A DNA stretch of 64,000 bases, taken from an uncultured Planktomarina sp. GTDB taxonomy: Bacteria > Pseudomonadota > Alphaproteobacteria > Rhodobacterales > Rhodobacteraceae. Positions 9,163 to 18,662 of the stretch are shown here, one piece after another. The notes under the pieces were generated by a model. The model searched no databases. It saw only the letters and a list, made by a program, of their open reading frames with translations, and was not told the DNA's origin. Numbering within the stretch: the first letter of the stretch is position 1; the number at the start of each line of letters is the position of its first letter. Position numbers and translations under genes: made by a program. The stretch is from NCBI GenBank assembly GCA_905182535.1, contig CAJJBZ010000003.1, forward strand, positions 124,001-188,000, written 5' to 3'.

Positions 9163-10079
9163 CAATGGCCCCCTGCTACGCCGAGGCTGAACAGCTCAGA
9201 GGGTTGGACTATAAGGTCAAACCCAAGCTTGGCACATACGAATAATACCATGATAGCTAGCAAAATTCGCAACTGCTCTGCCTTAAGTTTTGCGCCAAAC
9301 ATGGTGCCAAATTGCGCACCAATTACCCCACCCACCAGTAACAGCACAGCTAAAACCATATCTACAGTATAATTAGTGGTAGCGTGCAACATTGTAGTGA
9401 AGGCAGTCACAAAGATAATTTGAAACAGTGAAGTACCCACGACTACTTTGGTCGGCATGCCCAGCAGATAAATCATAGCTGGAACCATAACAAAGCCACC
9501 GCCAACCCCCATGATAGCTGCCAAAATACCTACTAAAATACCAATCAGCACTGGAGGAATAGCCGATATATAAAGACCAGATACACGAAACCTAACTTTC
9601 AATGGTAATGCATGAACCCAAGTGCGCTTCTTACGAGATTTTGATGGCACAGCATCCTTTGATTTACGCAAAGCTTGTAAGCTTTCTGTAAACATCAAAC
9701 TTCCCACAATGCCCAGAAATACAACGTAGCAAAGCTTAACTAGCAGATCGACCTGGCCTAAACCTTTGAGGTAGTTAAAAATGAACACACCCACGCCAGC
9801 GCCTATCAAGCCGCCAATCAAAAGTACGCCACCCATTTTAAAATCGACATTTCGTCTTTTCACATGGGCTAAAAAACCTGAAAAAGATGAGGCAACAATC
9901 TGGTTAGCTTCTGTAGCCACAGCAACAGCAGGCGGAATACCGATAAAAAATAAAAGCGGAGTCATCAAAAAACCACCGCCCACACCAAACATTCCAGACA
10001 ACACACCAACTAAGCCACCCAGACCCAAAAGGACAAAGGCATTTACCGATACTTCAGCAATAGGGAGATAGATGTACAT
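9162..10079 (-). CDS. TauE/SafE-family sulfite/sulfonate exporter
   Basis: An inner-membrane permease of about 305 residues with eight or so hydrophobic helices. The two family repeats are visible: LLGLGGLVGVLSGMFGVGGG in the first half and VGILAAIMGVGGGFVMVPAM in the second, each with the G-x-G-G-G signature. Such TSUP proteins export sulfite, sulfoacetate or related anions. The ATG at 10079 (MYIYLPIAEVSVN) fits the family start better than the 7-residue longer frame. It is coupled to the TIGR02186 gene; both lie far from the sox genes at 60 kb. Confidence 0.88.
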   Translation of the reverse strand: MYIYLPIAEVSVNAFVLLGLGGLVGVLSGMFGVGGGFLMTPLLFFIGIPPAVAVATEANQIVASSFSGFLAHVKRRNVDFKMGGVLLIGGLIGAGVGVFIFNYLKGLGQVDLLVKLCYVVFLGIVGSLMFTESLQALRKSKDAVPSKSRKKRTWVHALPLKVRFRVSGLYISAIPPVLIGILVGILAAIMGVGGGFVMVPAMIYLLGMPTKVVVGTSLFQIIFVTAFTTMLHATTNYTVDMVLAVLLLVGGVIGAQFGTMFGAKLKAEQLRILLAIMVLFVCAKLGFDLIVQPSELFSLGVAGGH

Positions 10080-10186
10080 GTCGCCGCATAGCGCTATCAC
10101 TGCATTCCAGCAAGAGCTTGAGAAAAATTTCTACGGATTTACTACTACAAAAGCCGTTTGGCCCTATGTTTAATCTTATTCTGGTC

Positions 10187-11326
10187 CTACTTTTCTTTCA
10201 CGTAAGGAACGCCACCAGAGCGCGGTGGAATCGCTTTCCCAACAAATCCTGCTAAAACCACCACTGTTAAGATGTAGGGAAGTGATTGGATAAATACGAC
10301 TGGGATCTTAATTTGTGTACTCATACCAGCGCTCCATACGCTAATCACAATCAAGACAGACACAAATGCAACTCCAAAGCCAAGCCCACCAAGTACAATC
10401 TTATCAAGGAGATCTTTACGCCAAACATAACTCACCAGCCCGAAGGCAGTAAGTAGAAGAACTCCACTCAAAGACCAAGCAGGCAACAAAATATTTTGGA
10501 ATCGGTTATCCACCGCAAAGAAAAAACCGAACAACAGACAGGCTCCCAACGCATACCAAGGTCGCCATTTAGCAAAAATTAGCGCCGCCAATGCAATGAA
10601 CCCTCGCCCTGCTGACATATCTTTTGTGAAGTTGGCTTGTAAAGCAGTAGCGATATACGCACCGGCAATACCACATAATACCCCACAGATAACAACTGCC
10701 GCATAGCGCATCCCAACAACAGATATACCAGCTGTATCAACCGCTGCTGGGTTTTCACCCACTGCGCGCAACCGCAGACCAAACCGCGTTTGATAGAGCA
10801 CAAACCATGACAGCGGAACTGTGAGCAAAGCCACATAAACTAGAAGAGAATGGCCGGATATTAGTTCAGAGTATAACTGCATGACCGGCCCAACATCAGC
10901 CATCTCCTTGGATGGAATAGCACCAGGAAAGTTTATTGGCTCAAATCGCCCACCTGATTGTAAGGGCGGTGTTCTCCCACCTTGACCAAACCAAGCCTGC
11001 GCTACTACCACAGTGAGGCCAGCAGCTAAAAAGTTTATAGCCACACCAGAAATAATTTGGTCCCCCCTTAAGGTAATGGAGGCCAACCCATGAATTGCGG
11101 ATAACATAACTGAGGCACCAATCCCCGCCAATAGCCCTACCCAAACGGATCCAGTCGTATAGGCAACTGCAGCCGACACAAAAGCAGCAGCCAGTATTTT
11201 GCCCTCGAGACCAATATCAAATATTCCAGCACGTTCCGAAAATAATCCTGCCAAACATGCTAATAATAGAGGCGTCGCCAAGCGTAGAGAGCTATCAAGG
11301 ACTTGAACAAGAGTAAGGAAGTCCAT
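10187..11326 (-). CDS. Nucleoside-type ABC importer, permease subunit 2
   Basis: This 379-residue integral membrane protein of the BPD_transp_2 family starts with the characteristic LATPLLLACLAGLFSERAGIFDIGLEGK and contains GDQIISGVAINFLAAGLT and RFGLRLRAVGENPAAVDTAGI. These are hallmarks of the NupQ/YufQ-like permeases that work with BMP-family binding proteins. The extra C-terminal helices run to residue 370. It begins 4 bases after the stop of the partner permease, so the two are cotranscribed. The likely substrate class is nucleosides or related purine compounds, inferred from the family. Confidence 0.88.
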   Translation of the reverse strand: MDFLTLVQVLDSSLRLATPLLLACLAGLFSERAGIFDIGLEGKILAAAFVSAAVAYTTGSVWVGLLAGIGASVMLSAIHGLASITLRGDQIISGVAINFLAAGLTVVVAQAWFGQGGRTPPLQSGGRFEPINFPGAIPSKEMADVGPVMQLYSELISGHSLLVYVALLTVPLSWFVLYQTRFGLRLRAVGENPAAVDTAGISVVGMRYAAVVICGVLCGIAGAYIATALQANFTKDMSAGRGFIALAALIFAKWRPWYALGACLLFGFFFAVDNRFQNILLPAWSLSGVLLLTAFGLVSYVWRKDLLDKIVLGGLGFGVAFVSVLIVISVWSAGMSTQIKIPVVFIQSLPYILTVVVLAGFVGKAIPPRSGGVPYVKEK

Positions 11327-11330
11327 GTTT

Positions 11331-12422
11331 TCAACCCCTCCATGCCATTAGAAATAGCCGTTCAAGTGGCGCACGAACCATCATAGTAAGGGCACCGGTA
11401 AATAGTATCACCAGCGCTTGAATAACAATAATGAGCTCACGCGGTATTTTAGTCCAGAGAGCTAACTCTGCCCCACCTTGATAGAGAAAGCCAAACAGCA
11501 GTGCGGCTAATAACACCCCAAGTGGGTGGCTTCGCCCCATTAGTGCTACTGCAATCCCAATAAACCCAGCACCTTCGGTGAAGTTTAGAATGAGGCGTTC
11601 ACTCTCTCCTTGAGTCGTGTTGATTGCCATTAACCCACAAAGCGCGCCAGAAATCATCATGGTAATCATAATTATTTTGACAGAACCCACACCGGCGTAG
11701 CGTGCAGCTGGCCCAGACTTACCCAAAGCACGAATTTCATAACCCAAAGGAGACCGCCAAATTAAGTACCAAACGGCGACGCAGGCCAACAGGGCAATAA
11801 AAAAACTCACATTTGCCGGTGCTGACCGAAACATTTTTTCAAAACCTAAGAGCTGAGCCATATCTTCAAATGTCGGCAAATGCGTGCTGGCCGGGAAGTT
11901 TGCTGTTGCGGGATCCATACTTCCTTTTGGCTTGAGGGCGCCAACAAGGAAAAAGTTCAAAATACCAGCCGCAATAAAATTAAACATGATGGTGGTAATT
12001 ACAATGTGGCTACCTCTCTTGGCTTGCAGATATGCAGGTAAACCAGCCCAAATCATTCCAAACACAGCTGCACCCACCGATGCTCCAACAATGGCGAGGC
12101 TCCAATGTGGCCACGGGATGAACAGGCAAACGAGGGACACTCCCAAGCCACCCATCATTGCTTGGCCCTCACCCCCAATATTAAATAGTGAGGCATGAAA
12201 AGCGACTGAAACTGCAAGACCAGTGAAAATAAAATTTGTAGTATAGTAGAGCATGTAGCCCCAACCAGCGGATCGCAACAAAGTACCTTGAACCATCAGA
12301 CTGAGTGCTTCACTTGGACTTTCGCCAATTGCTAAGATCAGCAAGGCAGACAAAAACGCCGCCAACAGTAAAGAAAAGAGGGGGACTAAAACAACATCAG
12401 CCCATTTTGGCATCACATCCAT
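11331..12422 (-). CDS. Nucleoside-type ABC importer, permease subunit 1
   Basis: This 363-residue membrane protein of the same superfamily resembles the NupP/YufP subunit. It shows TNFIFTGLAVSVAFHASLFNIGGEGQAMMGG, the EAA-like LPAYLQAKRGSHIVITTIMFNFIA stretch and SPLGYEIRALGKSGPAARYAG. It pairs with the adjacent permease to form the heterodimeric channel and is energised by the upstream ATPase. The gene sits 40 bases downstream of the ATPase stop. Confidence 0.88.
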   Translation of the reverse strand: MDVMPKWADVVLVPLFSLLLAAFLSALLILAIGESPSEALSLMVQGTLLRSAGWGYMLYYTTNFIFTGLAVSVAFHASLFNIGGEGQAMMGGLGVSLVCLFIPWPHWSLAIVGASVGAAVFGMIWAGLPAYLQAKRGSHIVITTIMFNFIAAGILNFFLVGALKPKGSMDPATANFPASTHLPTFEDMAQLLGFEKMFRSAPANVSFFIALLACVAVWYLIWRSPLGYEIRALGKSGPAARYAGVGSVKIIMITMMISGALCGLMAINTTQGESERLILNFTEGAGFIGIAVALMGRSHPLGVLLAALLFGFLYQGGAELALWTKIPRELIIVIQALVILFTGALTMMVRAPLERLFLMAWRG

Positions 12423-12462
12423 TAGAGAGCTCCAAACATTTTACTGAAAAAATGGGTTAGGT

Positions 12463-14002
12463 TCATTTTCTAGCCTCACTGATGACACCTGCCATTAACA
12501 GGCCTAGCTCTTTTTCATTTGTTTTTGAGGGATCACGTTCACCCATAATTTGACCATCAAACATTACTGCAACCCTGTCCGACAAGGATAGAATCTCATC
12601 TAATTCAACCGAAATAAGTAAGATTGCTTTACCCCGATCACGCAACGCAACAATCTGTTTGTGGATGAATTCAATCGCACCAATATCAACGCCACGAGTG
12701 GGCTGACCAACTAAAAGCAAATCAGGATTACGTTCTATCTCTCGTGCCAAGACAATTTTTTGCTGATTGCCGCCTGAAAAGTTCTTAGCTGTTAAATTTG
12801 GATTTGGCGGCCTTACATCGAAGCGAGCCATTTTGGCCGCAGTTTCTTCACGGATCGCAGCATTATTCATCAAAAAGCGATTTAATTGGTGATCAGGGTC
12901 CCGATGATAGCCAAAAATTGCATTTTCCCAAGCTGTAAAATCCATAATCAGGCCCTCACGCTGGCGATCTTCTGGAACGTGTGCAATTCCTCGCGCGCGG
13001 CGCGATTGGCCATCACTAGAGGAGCCTGTCAAATCAATCTCTGACCCGTTAACACGGATGGACCCAGTGGCAGATTGGTACCCGCCCAAAACCTCTAGGA
13101 GCTCAGATTGGCCGTTTCCCGCAACGCCAGCAATCCCCAAAATTTCGCCAGCGCGTACATTAAGGCTTATGTCTTTCAGCCTAAGCACCCCAGCCTCATC
13201 AACTACGTTTAATCTGGAAACTTCCAGCACCTGATGCTTGGGTTGAGCCGGTGTTTTGTCTACGCGCAGTAAAACTTTTCGACCAACCATTAGTTCAGCT
13301 AAATGCTCAGGGCTAGTTTCACTAGTTTTTACAGTTGCAGTCATCTCACCACGGCGCATCACACTCACTGTGTCTGTGATCTCCATAATTTCACGTAATT
13401 TATGCGTGATCAAAATAATCGTTTTACCTTCTTCACGAAGTCGACCCAGAATTCGGAACAGCTGCCCAGCCTCCGCCGGTGTAAGAACACCAGTGGGTTC
13501 ATCCAATATCAAAATATTGGCCTTGCGGTAGAGTGCCTTGAGAATTTCGACACGTTGCTGCATGCCAACACCAATTTCTTCAATTACGGCATCGGGATCA
13601 ACGTTCAACTCATACTCTGCAGCCAATTCTGCAAGCTCAGCTCTCGCCTTACGCAAAGATGGGGCTAAAAATTCGCCACTCTCCGCACCCAGCACAATGT
13701 TTTCAAGAACTGTGAAGTTTTCAACCAATTTAAAGTGCTGGAAAACCATCCCAATACCAGCAGATATTGCTGCCTGGCTATCCGGGATAAGTGTTTTTTG
13801 ACCATCAATAAAGATCTCACCAGCGTCGGCTTTGTAAAAGCCGTATAATATTGACATTAAAGTGGATTTTCCCGCACCATTTTCGCCAATAATACCATGA
13901 ATGGTTCCTGGCATTACGCGGATAGAAATATCTTTATTGGCCTGTACCGGGACCAAAGGCTTTAGAAATACCTTTTAATTCAATGGTGTCGTACATGGTC
14001 AT
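12463..14002 (-). CDS. Nucleoside-type ABC importer, duplicated ATPase subunit (frameshifted near its start)
   Basis: This protein has two fused ABC ATPase domains, about 510 residues. Domain 1 has Walker A GENGAGKSTL and Walker B ILILDEPTGVLTP. Domain 2 has GVAGNGQSELL and the signature NFSGGNQQKIVLAREI. The true N terminus (MTMYDTIELKGISKAFGP) is encoded from ATG 14002, which has GAAGG 7 bases upstream. It is out of frame with the rest because of one extra base in the GGG run at 13949-13951; removing it joins the halves exactly. I regard this as a consensus error. The operon order is BMP, ATPase, permease, permease. Confidence 0.88.
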
Positions 14003-14077
14003 CAAAATACCTTCAATTTGGAGGGCTGTATTCAGTCGAGTTTGAATGGCCCCATTACTCAAGCCTATAAGACTAAC

Positions 14078-15061
14078 TTAGAAAGACACCGCTGGGCAGG
14101 TCTCATCATCCGTGTAATTATGAACCGATATCGAACCACTCGCGATTGCGGCCTCAGCCGACTCAACTTTGGCCTGCATGTCACTACTGACCAAAGACGC
14201 ATTATGCTCATCCATTGCAAAGCCCACAGCACCCATAAAATTGCCAGTTTCGAGGTCATTACCCGCTGTAAAAGCTTCATACACAGCAATATCAACACGC
14301 TTCAACATAGATGTTAAAACTTTACCAGAATGCAAATAGTTTTGATTGCTATCAACACCGATTGACAAAATACCTTCGTCGGCTGCAGTCTGTAATACAC
14401 CGACACCTGTCCCACCAGCTGCAGCAAAAACAACATCAGCGCCTTGACTGATCTGCGCCTTTGTAAGCTCAGAGCCCTTCACCGGGTCATTCCAAGCTGC
14501 AGGTGTTGTTCCTGTCATATTAGCTATGACGGTTGCATTTGGATTGACCGCCTTAACGCCTTGTGCGTAGCCACAGCCAAAGCGGCGGATCAGGGGAATG
14601 TCCATACCACCAACAAACCCAACAACGCCAGTTTCAGAGGCTTGAGCAGCCATCATGCCCACGAGGTAAGAACCTTCATGCTCATTAAAGCCAATGCCAC
14701 GCACGTTGGGCATGCTTAGCCAGTTTACGTCAATGACCGCAAACTTAGTATCTGGGTAGTCTGGCGCTACTTTGCTAAGCGAGTCAGCGAAGGCAAAACC
14801 AGCCATTACGATTGGATTTGAACCGGCTTCAGCAAAGCGACGCAAGGCCTGCTCACGCTGAGCTTCATTTTGAAGTTCAATTTCACGGAACGAACCACCA
14901 GTTTCCTCAGCCCAGCGCTCTGCTCCTTTAAAAGCGGCCTCGTTGAATGATTTGTCAAATTTTCCGCCAAGGTCAAAAATGATAGCAGGGTCAGCAAGCG
15001 CAGCCGTAGTCGTAAGCGCTAGAGCAGCTGCGCTGCCTATAATAGATTTCATAAAGCTCAT
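14078..15061 (-). CDS. BMP-family ABC transporter substrate-binding protein
   Basis: This 327-residue periplasmic protein has a signal peptide (MSFMKSIIGSAAALALTTTAALA) and the BMP/PnrA fold. Family landmarks are FDLGGKFDKSFNEAAFKGAE near the N terminus, GFAFADSLSKVAPDYPDTKFAVID, and GVGVLQTAADEGILSIGVDSNQ. It lacks a lipobox cysteine, so it is probably soluble in the periplasm. BMP proteins bind nucleosides in characterised examples. It is the first gene of the importer operon; the 180 bases upstream are AT-rich and probably hold the promoter. Confidence 0.9.
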   Translation of the reverse strand: MSFMKSIIGSAAALALTTTAALADPAIIFDLGGKFDKSFNEAAFKGAERWAEETGGSFREIELQNEAQREQALRRFAEAGSNPIVMAGFAFADSLSKVAPDYPDTKFAVIDVNWLSMPNVRGIGFNEHEGSYLVGMMAAQASETGVVGFVGGMDIPLIRRFGCGYAQGVKAVNPNATVIANMTGTTPAAWNDPVKGSELTKAQISQGADVVFAAAGGTGVGVLQTAADEGILSIGVDSNQNYLHSGKVLTSMLKRVDIAVYEAFTAGNDLETGNFMGAVGFAMDEHNASLVSSDMQAKVESAEAAIASGSISVHNYTDDETCPAVSF

Positions 15062-15245
15062 TAGAGTCTCCCGTTAATAACTAAAGCCCAGCGGAGAGAA
15101 TCTCTCTACGCACATGCGAGCAGATCAGACGATCATGTCTAAACTAGCCCACTCTGCCAAGCTCGGATCAATAGAAAAATAAAAAAAAACTAATATTTTA
15201 GAAAATTTGGAACTAATACCAGCATAAAAACTTTAATTAATATAT
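15062..15245 (-). promoter_or_regulatory. AT-rich leader of the BMP importer operon
   Basis: This gap separates the 3' end of rimI from the BMP gene, and both are transcribed leftward. It contains A- and T-rich blocks at about 15172-15250, consistent with an upstream promoter. I cannot identify a specific operator or riboswitch fold. An SD-like AGACTC stretch precedes the BMP start. Confidence 0.35.
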
Positions 15246-15677
15246 TTAAAATAATGACTTACGTAAAATTAACGCATCTACAGAAGGACCACCTTTACGA
15301 TCATAATATCCCTTACGAAGCCCCACTTGTGCAAAACCTAAGCTGTTATACAGAGAAATTGCCGAGTTATTGTTGGGCGCGACCTCTAAAAAACCCCAAA
15401 GTCCACCATTCGAGGCAGCTTTGTCCAGTAGTTTAGCAACCACTGCACGCCCATGCCCTTGTTTTTGATGGGAAGGAGCACACGCCACAGTTAGAATTTC
15501 CAACTCATCAACAACCAAGCGCCCCAAAACAAAACAATGAGATTGAGATATTACAAAAACGCCAGACTGCCCCATCAAAGCCTCGAATTCCGTCGCACTC
15601 CATGAGCGTTCTGTCGTAAATGCCTGATAGTGAATTTGGGCTAGGTCAGCCGAAGTTAAGCTTGTCTCACGCTGCAA
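15246..15677 (-). CDS. rimI: Ribosomal-protein-alanine N-acetyltransferase-like GNAT
   Basis: A GNAT acetyltransferase of about 143 residues. The acetyl-CoA loop is VACAPSHQKQGHGRAVV, followed by FLEVAPNNNSAISLYNSLGF and YYDRKGGPSVDALIL, typical of RimI, which acetylates the N-terminal alanine of ribosomal protein S18. The start is uncertain. A frame opening at 15728 would run deep into nfuA, so the TTG at 15677, giving LQRETSLTSADLAQ, is the most economical choice. This TTG lies inside the last codons of nfuA. In related genomes tsaB usually lies between nfuA and rimI; here there is no room for it. Confidence 0.78.
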   Translation of the reverse strand: MQRETSLTSADLAQIHYQAFTTERSWSATEFEALMGQSGVFVISQSHCFVLGRLVVDELEILTVACAPSHQKQGHGRAVVAKLLDKAASNGGLWGFLEVAPNNNSAISLYNSLGFAQVGLRKGYYDRKGGPSVDALILRKSLF

Positions 15678-16231
15678 CTGGGCGGACTTCAACCACTTCA
15701 GGGATATAATGGCGTAGTAGATTCTCAATGCCCATTTTAAGCGTCAGGGTCGACGAGGGACAACCGGCACATGCGCCTTTCATATGCAGATAAACCACCC
15801 CACGGTCAAAGCCGTGGAAGGTTATATCACCACCATCTTGGGCTACAGCGGGGCGAACGCGAGTATCCAAAAGCTCTTTGATTTGAACAACGATGGACTC
15901 ATCAGCCGCGTCGTAATCACCTTCTGCAACAGTAGCCGTTTGGCCATCAGACAGTACAGGTGCGCCGGACTGAAAGTGTTCCATAATGGCACCCAGTAAT
16001 GCGGGTTTGATATGGTCCCAGTCCACAGTATCAGTTTTGGTCACAGTAACAAAATCAGAACCTAAAAACACACCAGAGGTTCCTTCCACCGCAAAAATTC
16101 GCTGGGCAAGTGGGCTGGCAGAGGCGCCATCCGCCGAAGGAAAATCTGCCGTGCCCATATCCATAACAGATTGGCCAGGCAAAAATTTCAAGAGTAGCTG
16201 GGTTCGGTGTACTTTCGGTTTGAATAAACAT
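15667..16231 (-). CDS. nfuA: NfuA/NifU-family iron-sulfur scaffold protein (one-base frameshift)
   Basis: An Fe-S carrier of about 188 residues with an N-terminal Nfu_N domain and a C-terminal NifU domain holding the cluster motif CAGC (KGACAGCPSSTLTLKMGIE). The family start MFIQTESTPNP is encoded from ATG 16231, with GGAGG 8 bases upstream, but joins the LKFLPGQ strand only if one extra base near 16189 is removed. The alternative in-frame extension upstream makes no family sense. I treat the shift as a sequencing error. Downstream it overlaps rimI; upstream lies usp. Confidence 0.9.
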
Positions 16232-16331
16232 AGCAGGTGCCTCCAGTTTTCACTCAAATAAATATGGGATACTTGCAGTATAATGTCAAGTTTTTAGAAT
16301 AGTTCTAATTCAAAGGAGATTAAACTCACAG

Positions 16332-16787
16332 CTAGCTGATAGCTTCCAGTTGTTCTTTGCTCAAGCTGCCGGGAACAATCACGATCGGCACTTCCAAACT
16401 ACCCGATGATTTGGACAACTGAGTGACCAATGGCCCTGGACCTTTACGGTCATTCGCAGCCCCTAGTACTAGGATATCAACTTCTGAGTCATCACGAATT
16501 TGGGACAGAATTTCTGCTACAATTTCGCCCTCTCGAATCACAAGCTCAGGATCGACATTGTGTTTATCACGCATCCACTTGGCAAAGACCTCAAAATGAG
16601 CATTGATCCGATCACGGGCCTCTTCGCGCATAATTGCACCTACACCGATCCAGTGATTGAACTCCTCAGGAGGGATGACCGCCAATATTTCGACCCGCGC
16701 GCCGGTATTTTCGGCCCGCATGGCGGCAAAGCGCATTGCGTTCAAACATTCTGTCGAACTGTCCAGTACAACCATAAATTTACGCAT
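16332..16787 (-). CDS. Universal stress protein (UspA family)
   Basis: A single-domain Usp of 151 residues beginning MRKFMVVLDSSTECLNAM, with the ATP-type loop near the C terminus (VLGAANDRKGPGPLVTQL, then VPIVIVPG). The ATG at 16787 has GGAGG 7-8 bases upstream and fits the family better than the longer frame. Usp proteins are nucleotide-binding stress factors of the cytoplasm. The position between trpS and nfuA matches the order known from other Rhodobacteraceae. Confidence 0.9.
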   Translation of the reverse strand: MRKFMVVLDSSTECLNAMRFAAMRAENTGARVEILAVIPPEEFNHWIGVGAIMREEARDRINAHFEVFAKWMRDKHNVDPELVIREGEIVAEILSQIRDDSEVDILVLGAANDRKGPGPLVTQLSKSSGSLEVPIVIVPGSLSKEQLEAIS

Positions 16788-16892
16788 CAAAGGCCTCCGT
16801 TCGAGCAGCATCATGCCTGCAGCTTAAGGTGCCCGCAACGTTAAACTTACATGATGCGCCAAATTAAACCTGTAGTTCACGACAAGCCAAGC

Positions 16893-17909
16893 CTAGCGCA
16901 GCATCCCAACTATATCGTAAGTTTTTTGCAGAATTGGCGCCGCTAAAGCCCGTCCCCGCTCTGCCCCACGGGCCAAGATACGGTCAATCTCCGCTGGATC
17001 TTGCATCAAGCGGGACATTTCACTGGAAATCGGCGCAAGCTTGGCCACGGCCAAATCTGCAAGCTTGGGCTTAAAAGCCCCAAACTGCTGGCCAGAAAAT
17101 TCACCAATCACCGCTTGGACGGTCATTTCGTTCAATGAGGCATAGATATTGACTAAATTTTGGGCCTCGGGACGACCGTCTAAGCCCTCCAGATTATCAG
17201 GCAACGGATCCATATCAGTTTTAGCCTTCTTGATCTTCTTTACCAAAGTCTCAGCACCATCAGTCATATTCAAGCGGCTCATATCGCTAGGATCTGATTT
17301 GGACATTTTTTTAGTACCATCGCGCAGGCTCATCACCCTAGTAGCCGAACCCTCAATTACGGGTTCAGGAATAGGGAAAAAATCCACGCCAAAATCATTG
17401 TTAAACTTCACCGCAATATCTCGCGTCAGTTCAAGATGTTGCTTTTGATCTTCGCCTACAGGCACATGTGTCGCGTGGTAAATTAATATGTCAGCGGCCA
17501 TCAGTGCAGGATAGCCAAATAAGCCAAGCGAAGCGTTTTCACTGTTCTTACCAGCTTTGTCCTTCCACTGGGTCATCCGCTTCATCCAGCCCATGCGGGC
17601 AACACAGTTAAAGCAACAGCCCAGCTGCGCATGCTCTGGCACTTGACTTTGGTTGAACAAAATAGATTTCTCAGGATCAATGCCGGCAGCAATAAAACCT
17701 GCGCAAAGTTCACGGGTATTTCGCCGCAAATCTTCAGGGTTTTGCCACACCGTGATCGCATGCAAATCAACCATACAATAGACTGTTTCAAAACCACCAT
17801 CAGCCTGCATATCCACAAAACGCTTCATCGCACCAAGGTAATTTCCGAGCGTCAACCCACCAGATGGTTGGATGCCGGAAAAGACGCGCGGAATAAAAGT
17901 TTGGGTCAT
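16893..17909 (-). CDS. trpS: Tryptophanyl-tRNA synthetase
   Basis: Class I aminoacyl-tRNA synthetase of 338 residues that charges tRNA-Trp. The HIGH-type signature reads [13 protein letters not shown] near residue 13, the KMSKS motif is [10 protein letters not shown], and the family helix [18 protein letters not shown] lies between them. I choose ATG 17909 ([14 protein letters not shown]), with GAGG upstream. A frame open to 18056 overlaps the divergent rhomboid-like gene and is not needed. No frameshift is present. Confidence 0.95.
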   Translation of the reverse strand: MTQTFIPRVFSGIQPSGGLTLGNYLGAMKRFVDMQADGGFETVYCMVDLHAITVWQNPEDLRRNTRELCAGFIAAGIDPEKSILFNQSQVPEHAQLGCCFNCVARMGWMKRMTQWKDKAGKNSENASLGLFGYPALMAADILIYHATHVPVGEDQKQHLELTRDIAVKFNNDFGVDFFPIPEPVIEGSATRVMSLRDGTKKMSKSDPSDMSRLNMTDGAETLVKKIKKAKTDMDPLPDNLEGLDGRPEAQNLVNIYASLNEMTVQAVIGEFSGQQFGAFKPKLADLAVAKLAPISSEMSRLMQDPAEIDRILARGAERGRALAAPILQKTYDIVGMLR

Positions 17910-17982
17910 AGCAGCCTCAGCTCTGGAATTCATTCCCTGCATCGCATACTCAGCAAGGCTGAAGCCGTCAAGGAAACAAGCC

Positions 17983-18662
17983 ATGTCCGACTCTCCTACC
18001 CACGCCGTAAACCCCCTGCCGCCAGCGGTGATTGTCCTGTTTTTGATCATTGTCATCGGGGAGGCCTATATCGCTGGAGCCGAAGCACGCCTTTGGGGTA
18101 GCATTGATGCGCGCATAGGATTAATCCGCCAATTTTCTTTTATGCCAGAGGGCTTTGAGCGCGCCATGTCAGCAGGTTTGTGGATTCCTGAGCTATTCTG
18201 GCGAATGCTGACCTATCCATTTGTGCATGGTTCCCTGATGCAGGCAGTTTTTGCCAGTGTGTTCATTTTAGCACTGGGAAAATTTGTAGGTGAAGTTCTA
18301 GGGAATTTTGCAGTGGTTGCAATATTCTTCTCTTCTGCGATTTTTGCAGCTTTAGACTGATACTATTTGCTAATTCAAATTTTCCACTTTTTGGCGGTTT
18401 CCCCGCAGCTTACGGACTTATTGGTGCCTTTAGCTTTGTACTGTTCGGCCGCTCAGAAGGTCTATTGAGCCAACAACTTATGGCATTTCGGTTGCTCGGG
18501 ATTTTGATGGTAATCAACATCAGCTTTTCCCTTCTTCAGGAAGGACCACCTATTTGGATTGCAGAGTTTTGTGGTGCCGTCACAGGATTTATCTCCGCAG
18601 CCATCATTCACCCAGGCGGAATTCGCGTCATAGTCAGCAAATTTCGTCGTGGTTTAGATTAG
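17983..18662 (+). CDS. Rhomboid-like membrane protein lacking the catalytic serine (frameshifted)
   Basis: A membrane protein of about 225 residues that diverges from trpS. The N-terminal part, [10 protein letters not shown] followed by a hydrophobic helix and a [15 protein letters not shown] segment, matches the rhomboid WR and H-x-x-x-x loops. The frame breaks at about 18352, where one missing base would join it to [17 protein letters not shown] and the remaining helices. The rhomboid GxSx active site, normally G-A-S-G, is here G-F-P-A-A-Y-G, without serine, so it is probably a non-proteolytic rhomboid homologue. It ends in a short basic tail and overlaps the murJ stop. Confidence 0.72.
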
